A stretch of 5,913 nt of DNA from Planctomycetota bacterium (lineage in GTDB: Bacteria > Planctomycetota > UBA1135 > UBA2386): assembly GCA_020425915.1 (NCBI GenBank), contig JAGQQZ010000043.1:1-5913 (forward strand), given 5' to 3'. The notes beneath the pieces are model-generated. The model searched no databases and had not been told where the DNA came from. It saw only the letters and a list, made by a program, of their open reading frames with translations. The position numbers and the translations under genes are program-made. This document shows, piece after piece, positions 1 to 5,628 of the stretch. The stretch's first letter is position 1. Every line of letters starts with the position of its first letter.

Positions 1-2
1 AC

Positions 3-53
3 GACGGCGACGCGGCGACGGAGGGCGCCTCCTGTCGTTGCGAGCCCGAGTGA
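3..53 (+). CDS. possible C-terminal tail of an upstream gene (partial)
   Basis: The frame beginning at base 3 is open from the window edge and ends with TGA at 51-53, giving the 16-residue tail DGDAATEGASCRCEPE. Fourteen of its 16 sense codons end in G or C, as in the real genes here, and the composition is not the arginine-rich type seen in shadow frames. That is the only support: the tail is too short to assign to a family. The helicase start follows after a 108-bp gap (54-161), in which I see no convincing promoter, repeat or RNA. The tail could equally be chance. Confidence 0.25.
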   Translation, partial: DGDAATEGASCRCEPE

Positions 54-161
54 GGCCCGCCTCGACGGTTCGATCCGACATCCTCCGCACTCTCGCCACC
101 CGCGCGCGAGACACATCCGCGTGCCGCGTGCAGGACGAGTCGAGTAGCCTGCCCTCGTTCG

Positions 162-1757
162 ATGAAGCTCCGTCCCTACCAACAACAAGCCCTCGAAGCC
201 GTCCGCGAGTGCTATCGCCAGGGCCACCGGAGCGCGCTCGTCGTCATGCCGACGGGCACTGGCAAGACCGTCCTGTTCGCGGAGATCTCCCGTCTCGCCA
301 AGGGACCTGTCCTCGTCGTCGCCCACCGGCAGGAACTCGTCGACCAAGCACGCGACAAGATCGCGGCCTGGTGCGACGACGTCGTCGCCGTCGAGATGGC
401 CGAACAGCGCGGCCTGACCGCACCGCAGGGCCGGCGCCCGAAGATCACCGTCGCGAGCGTGCAGACACTCCAACGGCGGCTCACCCGAGTGCCGCGCGAC
501 GCCTTCAAGATCGTCGTCATCGACGAGGCGCATCACGGAGTCGCCGATTCCTACAAGGCACTGATCGACCACTTCGACGCGTGGCTGCTCGGCGTCACCG
601 CGACGCCCGACCGGGCTGATCGGCGGCCGCTCGGCGACGTGTTCTCGTCGGTCGCGTTCGACTACGACATGCAGCACGCGATCCAGGACGGTTGGCTGTG
701 TCCGATCCGTTCGTTCCTGGTCGAGACCGAGGCGGACTTCTCGGGGATCCGGAAGGTGGCCGGCGAACTCGCGACCGGCGACGTCGAACGGGAACTGACC
801 AAGGAACCGCACCTCGTCGAGATCGCGAAGCCCATCGTCGAGGAGCGCGGCGACCGGCCGACGATGGTGTTCGCGGCGTCGGTCGCGCACGCGCACGCGC
901 TGTGTCGGGTGATCCGCGATCTCGCGGGCGGCGGGCCCGACTTCGCGGCCGCCGTCGACGGCGCTTCGGCGCGCGACTACCGCAGCGAGACCGTCGAGCG
1001 ATTCCGTGCCGGCGAGATCCAGGTCCTCGTCAACTGCTCGCTGTTCACCGAGGGGTTCGACGTCCCGCAGGTGTCGTTGGTCGCGGTCGCGCGCCCGGTC
1101 CTGTCGCGCGCCTTCTACGCGCAGATGGTCGGCCGCGGGACGCGTCTCGCGCCGGGCAAGCAAGATCTGCTCGTCCTCGACTTCGTGCCGGGCAACTGCC
1201 GCCATTCGCTCGTCCAGGCCGTCGACATCTTCGCCGACCACGATGCGGACGTCGTCGAGCACGCGCGCGCGATCACGCAGCGCGCCAGCCTGGAGGGCAA
1301 TCCGATGTTGCTCGAAGAAGCCCTCGAACTCGCGCGCCAGGAGATCGAGGCAGGCGCGGTGGACGTCACGTATCGCCTGCGACGTCGCGATCCGTTCGCC
1401 GCCGTCGGACTCGACGTCGGTGCGATGCTCGAGCGCCCGTCACGTCGGCGCGAGCCGGCGACGTCGGAACAGCGGAAGTACTTGCTGCGAGCTGGGATCC
1501 AGGGGGAGCACCTCGCGCAGCTCTCCTCCGACCAGGCGGAGGAGCTCAGCGAGCGGTTGCGCGAGCGGAAAGCCGTCGGCCTGTGTTCGCCGAAGCAAGC
1601 GTTCGAACTCGCGGCCTACGGCGTCGACGCGAGCGAGATGTACCAGGACCAGGCTCGCGAGTTGTTGCGCTACGTCCGCCAGGAGCGGAAGTCGCGATCC
1701 GACGCGTCGATCCGCGCGGAGTTGCGCGGCACGGGCCGACCCGCGGCCGGCCCGTGA
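162..1757 (+). CDS. DEAD/DEAH-box superfamily 2 helicase (SSL2/ResIII type)
   Basis: This is a 531-residue cytoplasmic ATP-dependent nucleic acid helicase or translocase. All core SF2 motifs are visible: motif I MPTGTGKT (29-36), motif Ia AHRQELVDQA (54-63), motif II DEAH (121-124), motif III TATP (146-149), motif V FTEGFDVPQV (295-304) and motif VI QMVGRGTR (321-328). RecA-like domain 1 spans about residues 1-185 and domain 2 about 210-345. The layout matches the ResIII plus Helicase_C arrangement of the SSL2/COG1061 group. The MKLRPYQQQALEAV start matches the usual beginning of such helicases (RPYQ..A), which supports ATG 162, although no Shine-Dalgarno sequence precedes it. After the motor comes a C-terminal extension (about 350-531) with two similar helical units (434-470 and 476-510) and a basic tail. 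No nuclease domain or restriction, repair or defence partner is adjacent, so the substrate is unknown; a general DNA repair or processing role is the default guess. Confidence 0.93.
   Translation: MKLRPYQQQALEAVRECYRQGHRSALVVMPTGTGKTVLFAEISRLAKGPVLVVAHRQELVDQARDKIAAWCDDVVAVEMAEQRGLTAPQGRRPKITVASVQTLQRRLTRVPRDAFKIVVIDEAHHGVADSYKALIDHFDAWLLGVTATPDRADRRPLGDVFSSVAFDYDMQHAIQDGWLCPIRSFLVETEADFSGIRKVAGELATGDVERELTKEPHLVEIAKPIVEERGDRPTMVFAASVAHAHALCRVIRDLAGGGPDFAAAVDGASARDYRSETVERFRAGEIQVLVNCSLFTEGFDVPQVSLVAVARPVLSRAFYAQMVGRGTRLAPGKQDLLVLDFVPGNCRHSLVQAVDIFADHDADVVEHARAITQRASLEGNPMLLEEALELARQEIEAGAVDVTYRLRRRDPFAAVGLDVGAMLERPSRRREPATSEQRKYLLRAGIQGEHLAQLSSDQAEELSERLRERKAVGLCSPKQAFELAAYGVDASEMYQDQARELLRYVRQERKSRSDASIRAELRGTGRPAAGP
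1730..1756 (+). terminator. GC-rich hairpin at the end of the helicase gene
   Basis: CACGGGCCG (1730-1738) pairs perfectly with CGGCCCGTG (1748-1756), forming a 9-bp stem with a 9-nt loop. The hairpin overlaps the helicase stop codon (1755-1757) and lies just before the 35-bp gap to the convergent membrane-protein gene. No T-tract follows on either strand, so it is not a classical intrinsic terminator. It could still pause or stop polymerase, or protect the 3' end. Such stems can also arise by chance in GC-rich coding DNA. Confidence 0.35.
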
Positions 1758-1792
1758 AGTCACGTCGTCAGGAGTCCTCGCGGGTGGTCTCG

Positions 1793-3439
1793 TCAGCGCG
1801 GCAACGGCACGAGCACCTGCAGGTTCTCGACCAGCCTGGCCCGCGCCGCGGGCGTCATCCTCGAGCCGAACTGCGTCAGCACGCGCTGTACGAGTGCGTA
1901 CTGCGCGTGCGCGGCCTGGCGCACGCGCTCGGCGCGCATGTGCCCGCTGCGCTCGAGCGAGTCCGGTGCGTCCTGCCAGAACGTTTCGGGGAGCGTGCCG
2001 ACCCACGCGTCCACGACGCGTCGGATGTCGGCGGCGCCGGAGTCCCCGAGTTGCAGGACGTCGCCGAGTTCTCGGCTCCACGCTGCGCCCATCGCCGCCG
2101 GGCTGTCAACGGGCACGGGCTTGGCGACCTGCGCCAGCACGAGGGACGGTCCGTAGAGACCGACTCGAAGGCGGCCGTCGACGGTGTCGTTCGTCAGCAC
2201 GCCGACCTGGTCGGTGTTCAACATCCCTCGAACCTCGTCGAAGAACTTCGTCTTGTAGTCGACCTCGGCCAGGAGAGTGGCGAGCTTGATCTCTTGGTGA
2301 TCCGCCTCGAGTCGGATGTTGTGGTCGACGGCGCCGTACTGGTCCATGAGTTCGCCGAGGCGTTGGCGCTGCGACGGATCGAGGTCGAGTCCCGCGGCCG
2401 CGAGCGTGGCCATGATCTGGTTGCCGGCGACCGATGGGTGGGTGTAGGCACCGTTGACGCCGCAGCCGTCGACGCCGGCATCCATGACGCGGCCGGCCTC
2501 GCCGATCAGCGACGCGTTCAGCCGCTGGATCTCCGCGATGTCCGCGAGCGACGGTTCCTCGCCGTTGGCGAGCGCCTCGGCGAGGCGCGTGAGCAGCGGC
2601 ACCATCTCGTGCGAAGTCCTGCCGATCAGTGCCCAATCGATGTCCGCCAGCGCGTCGCCGAAACCGCCTGCACGCAGCAATTCGAGTGCAGGCTCGGCGT
2701 CCGGTGTGGGGTCTTCGATCGGCTCCTCGGCGATCGGGTCGGCGACGATCTGACGATCGGCGAGCGCGCGCAGCTCGGCGTTGTCGGCTTCGAGCTTCTC
2801 GATCTGTGCCCGTAGGCGCGCGATCATCTCCGCGTCGTGGGGCGCCGCGTCGGATGCGGCCTGCTTCGAACGTGTCGTCGACTCCTGGGCCGCGACGCCC
2901 GCGTTCGCGTCGAACGCATCCCAAACGAAAGCGCCCGTCACGGCGCCGAACGCGAGCGACCCGACGACGAGCGCTCCATCACGTCTTGTCCATTCCATCG
3001 ATCTGATCTCCACGATGCTGTGCGTGTCCAATTCCAAGGTGCCGAACGGTCGCAGTGCGAGCCTGGCGCCAGCCGCGCTGCGGAACCGGTCGCCGATCGC
3101 GAGGTCGGCGACGTGCTCGGATCTCGCCGACATCCGAGTCTCGACGGCTGCTTCGAGGATCGCATCGCCGCGCAAGACCTCGACCGTGACGGTCGTCGTC
3201 CGGTCGCGTCCTCCGAGTCCGAGCAGCGCATAGAGCACGATCGAGGCGACCATGCCCGCGGCGAACCAGAGCCACGCGGGCCCGCGGCCGCTTCGCGCGG
3301 GGCGTCGTTCGAAGCGCTCCGCGGTCGACGTACCGAGCCCGGCCGCGACCCGCGCCGTGAGGTCCGGCGGCGTCGCGCGTCCGTGGAGTTCCTCGAGCAT
3401 TGCGTCGAGGACGCGGTCATCGTTCGAGTCGGGGTTCAT
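1793..3439 (-). CDS. membrane anti-sigma/FecR-like partner of the ECF sigma factor, with large sensor-like C-terminal part
   Basis: This 548-residue protein starts at an ATG overlapping the sigma-factor stop (ATGA), with a good GGAGG five bases upstream. In order it shows: a short N-terminal region with TPPDLTARVAAGL (23-35), a pattern I associate with anti-sigma-like proteins next to planctomycete ECF factors; a membrane segment (about 54-76) after a basic stretch; a FecR-like beta-rich region (about 80-147); a second hydrophobic segment (155-173) after Met148-EWTRR; a leucine-zipper-like coiled coil (about 201-230); an acidic linker (231-250); and a mostly helical domain (251-548) with LTxxQ-like motifs near 353-361 and 407-415. 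No HxxxCxxC zinc anti-sigma motif is present, and the only cysteine is C326. Operon position and N-terminus suggest it controls the sigma factor, perhaps by sensing a cell-envelope signal; that role is inferred. I do not recognise the C-terminal domain with certainty. The middle looks like a junction of two proteins (see findings). Confidence 0.75.
   Translation of the reverse strand: MNPDSNDDRVLDAMLEELHGRATPPDLTARVAAGLGTSTAERFERRPARSGRGPAWLWFAAGMVASIVLYALLGLGGRDRTTTVTVEVLRGDAILEAAVETRMSARSEHVADLAIGDRFRSAAGARLALRPFGTLELDTHSIVEIRSMEWTRRDGALVVGSLAFGAVTGAFVWDAFDANAGVAAQESTTRSKQAASDAAPHDAEMIARLRAQIEKLEADNAELRALADRQIVADPIAEEPIEDPTPDAEPALELLRAGGFGDALADIDWALIGRTSHEMVPLLTRLAEALANGEEPSLADIAEIQRLNASLIGEAGRVMDAGVDGCGVNGAYTHPSVAGNQIMATLAAAGLDLDPSQRQRLGELMDQYGAVDHNIRLEADHQEIKLATLLAEVDYKTKFFDEVRGMLNTDQVGVLTNDTVDGRLRVGLYGPSLVLAQVAKPVPVDSPAAMGAAWSRELGDVLQLGDSGAADIRRVVDAWVGTLPETFWQDAPDSLERSGHMRAERVRQAAHAQYALVQRVLTQFGSRMTPAARARLVENLQVLVPLPR
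2996..3011 (-). promoter_or_regulatory. possible internal ribosome binding site and ATG (Met148) inside the anti-sigma gene
   Basis: Reading leftward, GGAG (3011-3008) is followed after nine bases by an in-frame ATG (2998-2996), which is codon 148 of the sigma partner. The encoded start MEWTRRDGALVVGSLAFGAV looks like a signal-anchor N-terminus: two arginines followed by an uninterrupted hydrophobic stretch. Initiation here would give a separate 401-residue membrane-anchored protein holding the coiled coil and the helical domain. GGAG occurs often by chance in such DNA, so this remains a candidate only. Confidence 0.3.
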
Positions 3440-3966
3440 CCGATCCTCCGTTCGACACAGTTCTTCAGCAGCTCACGCACGCGGCGGAGCATGGTCTTGA
3501 CCCCGTCGCTCGAGAGTCCGAGCGCGGCGGCCATCTCCGCTCGCGGCCGGGCTTCCTCGTAGCGCAATCGCAGCGCCTCACGACCACGTCCGTCGAGCAC
3601 GTCGAGGCACTCGCGCAGCGCGTCGAGGTAGGAGTCGCCGCCGTCCGCGCCACACAGCTGATCCCAGGTCGCGTCCAAATCGCTCGGGTCGATCGTCGCC
3701 GGTTCGATCGCGCGCCGTCGCATCGCCTTGAGGAACAGGTTGCGGGCGACCGAGCGCAGGTAGGCGCCGGTGCGCGCGGGACCGCGGTCCTCGAACGGCT
3801 GCCGCAGGACCGAGAGGAACGTCTCCTGCGTCAGGTCCTCGGCCTGCGCGGCATCGCAGCCGAGATACCGTAGATACCGCCAGACGCCGGCCTGATGGTC
3901 TCGGACGATCGTCAATGGCTCGGTGCGTCGCGGCATCTGCAGGGTCGTCACGGGGGGTGAGTCCAT
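3436..3966 (-). CDS. ECF-type RNA polymerase sigma factor (sigma-70 family)
   Basis: This 176-residue cytoplasmic factor directs RNA polymerase to a specific promoter set. Region 2 covers about residues 18-87, including the core-binding segment DAAQAEDLTQETFLSVL (38-54) and the AYLRSVARNLFLKAMRRR stretch (68-85). Region 4 covers about 119-170, with REALRLRYEEARPRAEMAAA (128-147) and a helix-turn-helix through LGLSSDGVKTMLRRVRELL (149-167). Regions 1 and 3 are absent and the length is normal for an ECF factor. I chose ATG 3966; a TTG at 3978 would add four residues and an ATG at 3936 would remove ten without touching region 2. No clear Shine-Dalgarno precedes any of them. Its stop overlaps the ATG of the membrane protein, implying coupled translation and a sigma/anti-sigma pair. 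The divergent spacer should hold its promoter, and autoregulation is likely by analogy with other ECF systems. The ECF subgroup cannot be set by eye. Confidence 0.93.
   Translation of the reverse strand: MDSPPVTTLQMPRRTEPLTIVRDHQAGVWRYLRYLGCDAAQAEDLTQETFLSVLRQPFEDRGPARTGAYLRSVARNLFLKAMRRRAIEPATIDPSDLDATWDQLCGADGGDSYLDALRECLDVLDGRGREALRLRYEEARPRAEMAAALGLSSDGVKTMLRRVRELLKNCVERRIG
3445..3449 (-). promoter_or_regulatory. Shine-Dalgarno GGAGG deciding the anti-sigma start
   Basis: GGAGG lies five bases before the ATG at 3439-3437, inside the last codons of the sigma gene. It is the clearest ribosome binding site in the window; the helicase, glycosyltransferase, DUF1080 and sigma starts have none that I can see. 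It fixes the start of the membrane protein and, with the 4-base ATGA overlap, suggests coupled translation. Confidence 0.65.
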
Positions 3967-4058
3967 CGTGGCCGACAAAGGGTGCGAGAAATTCGGGGCG
4001 ATCGCCCGAGCGCGAAAAAACTCGCGGCGCCGGGACGTCGGCGTACACCTGCGTTCGC
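3967..4058. promoter_or_regulatory. divergent intergenic region between sigma factor and glycosyltransferase
   Basis: This 92-bp spacer separates the start codons of two divergent genes, so it should contain promoters for both. It holds a perfect 12-bp palindrome (3996-4007) and an A6 run (4015-4020), unusual in such GC-rich DNA. On the minus strand, GAAC (4056-4053) and CGTC (4037-4034) lie 15 bases apart, loosely resembling ECF-dependent promoters, which typically have AAC near -35 and CGT or TC near -10. No housekeeping -35/-10 pair is convincing on either strand. Confidence 0.4.
3996..4007. repeat. perfect 12-bp palindrome GGGCGATCGCCC, possible operator
   Basis: GGGCGATCGCCC is perfectly self-complementary and centred between 4001 and 4002, within the divergent spacer. 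It lies 29 bases before the sigma ATG and 51 bases before the glycosyltransferase ATG. This position suits a dimeric regulator acting on one or both promoters. The core GCGATCGC octamer may also simply be common in this genome, which would remove the significance. Confidence 0.35.
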
Positions 4059-4808
4059 ATGCGCCCGTCGACCGCCGTCATCATCCCCGTGTTCAACGAG
4101 GAGCAGAGTCTGCCGCTCGTGCTCGGCGACATACCCGCCGAGCACGTCGACACCGTATTCGTCGTCGACAACGGCTCGACCGATCGCAGCGCCGAGGTCG
4201 CCCGTGCCGGCGGCGCGGTCGTCGTGACCGAGCCGCGCAAGGGATACGGCAGCGCGTGTCTCGCGGGCATCGCGGCGGCGCGCGGATTCGACGTGATCGC
4301 GTTTCTCGACGGGGACTACTCGGACCACCCCGACGAACTGCCTCGGTTGCTCGAGCCCGTCGTCGCGGGGCGTGCTGACTTCGTCGTCGGCAGTCGCATG
4401 CAACAGCGCGAGTCGCGGCGCGCGTTGCTGCCCCAGTCCCGATTCGGCAACTGGCTCGCATCCGTCCTCATGCGGCTGCTGTTCGGCATCCGGTGCAGCG
4501 ACCTCGGACCGTTCCGCGTGATCCGGCGCGACGCGCTCGATCGCCTCGGCATGCAGGATCGTGATTTCGGTTGGACCGTCGAGATGCAGCTTCGGGCGAA
4601 ACTCGCGAACCTGCGCGTGCTCGAAGTCCCGGTCAGCTACCGCGAGCGGGTCGGCGTCAGCAAGATCACGGGCACGCTCTCCGGGACGCTGCGGGCCTCG
4701 TACAAGATCCTCAAGACCATCTTCGCCTATCGCCTCAAGCCGCCGCGGCTCGCGCCGGCTACGGATTCCGAGCCACGCGCTGGGCACGAGACCCCGTCGG
4801 CGGAATGA
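4059..4808 (+). CDS. family 2 glycosyltransferase (DPM/DPG synthase-like, GT-A fold)
   Basis: This 249-residue soluble enzyme should transfer a sugar from a nucleotide-sugar donor, possibly to a polyprenyl phosphate or another envelope acceptor. The GT-A hallmarks are TAVIIPVFNEEQSLP (5-19), the nucleotide-binding VVDNGSTDRS (35-44), the metal-binding DGD in AFLDGDYSDHPDELP (81-95; D84 and D86), VVGSRM (109-114), and the SDLGPFRVIRRDALDRLGM segment (147-165) followed by DFGWTVEMQLRA (169-180). ATG 4059 puts the first beta strand at residue 5, as is normal in this family; upstream in-frame starts such as 3915 would run into the divergent sigma gene. There is no C-terminal membrane domain, unlike many polyprenyl-phosphate glycosyltransferases, though the basic end (SYKILKTIFAYRLKPPR) could contact a membrane. 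The DUF1080 gene follows after 10 bp, suggesting one transcript. Donor and acceptor cannot be read from the sequence. Confidence 0.92.
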   Translation: MRPSTAVIIPVFNEEQSLPLVLGDIPAEHVDTVFVVDNGSTDRSAEVARAGGAVVVTEPRKGYGSACLAGIAAARGFDVIAFLDGDYSDHPDELPRLLEPVVAGRADFVVGSRMQQRESRRALLPQSRFGNWLASVLMRLLFGIRCSDLGPFRVIRRDALDRLGMQDRDFGWTVEMQLRAKLANLRVLEVPVSYRERVGVSKITGTLSGTLRASYKILKTIFAYRLKPPRLAPATDSEPRAGHETPSAE

Positions 4809-4818
4809 TCGGCACGCG

Positions 4819-5628
4819 ATGAACACGCTCGTCCCGCGGCTGCTGCCGCTGCTGCTCTCGTTCCCGCTCACCGCGCAGGATCACACGCGTGGCTACGACG
4901 ACACGCCGATGCTGCCGGGGCAGAAGTGGCGCGTCCACGACGCGGCGCGGCCGCGGCCGCCGAAGGTCGATCCGGGCGCGGCGGCGGAGGAGCCGGCCGT
5001 GCCGCCGTCCGATGCGGTCGTGCTGTTCGATGGCGAGGACCTCTCGGCGTGGCGTGGACGTGACGGCGCTGCCAAGTGGGAAGTCGAGGACGGTGCGATG
5101 ACCGTCAACGGCACGGGCGACATCTCGACCGAGCAGGAGTTCGGCGACTGCCAGCTCCATCTCGAGTGGCGTGCGCCGACGGACCCGACCGAGGAGGGGC
5201 AGCACCGGGGCAACAGCGGCGTGTTCTTCTTCGGGCGCTACGAGATCCAGATCCTCGATTCGTTCGGCAGTCAGACCTACGCCGACGGACAGGCGGCGGC
5301 GCTCTACGGACAGTTCCCGCCCGACGTCAACGCGTGTCGGCCGCCCGGCGAGTGGCAGACCTACGACATCGTGTTCCGCGCGCCGCGGTTCACGGCGAAC
5401 GGAAAGCTCGAGAGCCCGGCCTACGTGACCGTTCTCCACAACGGTGTGCTCGTCCACGACCATCGCGCGATGGTCGGCGCGACGGCTCACCGCGCGGTCG
5501 CGCAGTACGCGGCGCACGGCCCGGCCGGGCCGATTCGCCTGCAGGACCACGGCAATCCGGTGAGCTTCCGCAACATCTGGGTGCGGCCGCTCGAGTCCGC
5601 CGTCAGTTCGACGCCCCGGACAAGATGA
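4819..5628 (+). CDS. secreted DUF1080 protein (3-keto-disaccharide hydrolase family)
   Basis: This 269-residue exported protein has a signal peptide of about 20 residues (MNTLVPRLLPLLLSFPLTAQ) with no lipobox cysteine, so it is probably periplasmic or secreted. Next comes GYDDTPMLPGQKWRVHD (25-41), a motif I associate with planctomycete members, then a Pro/Ala linker, and the concanavalin-like DUF1080 (PF06439) domain from about 65 to 258. Family signatures are VVLFDGEDLSAW (67-78), GNSGVFFFGRYEIQILDS (131-148), ALYGQFPPDVNACRPPGEWQ (161-180), YVTVLHNGV (202-210) and GPIRLQDHGNPVSFRNIWVR (237-256). Family members act on 3-keto-glycosides, cleaving sugars already oxidised at C3; this activity is family knowledge and untested here. 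No glycoside 3-dehydrogenase partner lies in the window. ATG 4819 is chosen because it gives the signal peptide. The gene may be co-transcribed with the glycosyltransferase 10 bp upstream, and its last 26 bases overlap the convergent gene downstream. Confidence 0.93.
   Translation: MNTLVPRLLPLLLSFPLTAQDHTRGYDDTPMLPGQKWRVHDAARPRPPKVDPGAAAEEPAVPPSDAVVLFDGEDLSAWRGRDGAAKWEVEDGAMTVNGTGDISTEQEFGDCQLHLEWRAPTDPTEEGQHRGNSGVFFFGRYEIQILDSFGSQTYADGQAAALYGQFPPDVNACRPPGEWQTYDIVFRAPRFTANGKLESPAYVTVLHNGVLVHDHRAMVGATAHRAVAQYAAHGPAGPIRLQDHGNPVSFRNIWVRPLESAVSSTPRTR

Noticed and set aside
1..81. Leftward frame starting at ATG 81 (MSDRTVEAGL...) and open to the window edge
   Set aside because: It becomes a run of Arg, Pro and Ser, has poorer G/C-ending codon use than the opposite tail, and its GGAGG abuts the ATG with no spacer.
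38..619. Rightward open frame over the start of the helicase
   Set aside because: Low-complexity Arg/Pro/Ser translation in a different frame from the strong helicase motifs.
692..2815. A 707-codon rightward open frame crossing the helicase and the opposite strand of the sigma partner
   Set aside because: It is arginine- and proline-rich with no motif, and overlaps two genes with clear signatures. Long open shadow frames are expected in DNA this GC-rich.
3967..3978. TTG at 3978 as the sigma-factor start
   Set aside because: It adds only four residues and has no ribosome binding site; the ATG at 3966 is simpler, though the choice is not proven.
4007..4024. CGAG...CTCG arms flanking the A6 run as a possible stem-loop
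   Set aside because: Only four base pairs with a ten-base loop; too weak to claim.
3948..5550. Two long leftward open frames (3948-4871 and 4759-5550) antisense to the glycosyltransferase and DUF1080 genes
   Set aside because: Charged, arginine-rich translations without domains, lying opposite genes with unmistakable family motifs.
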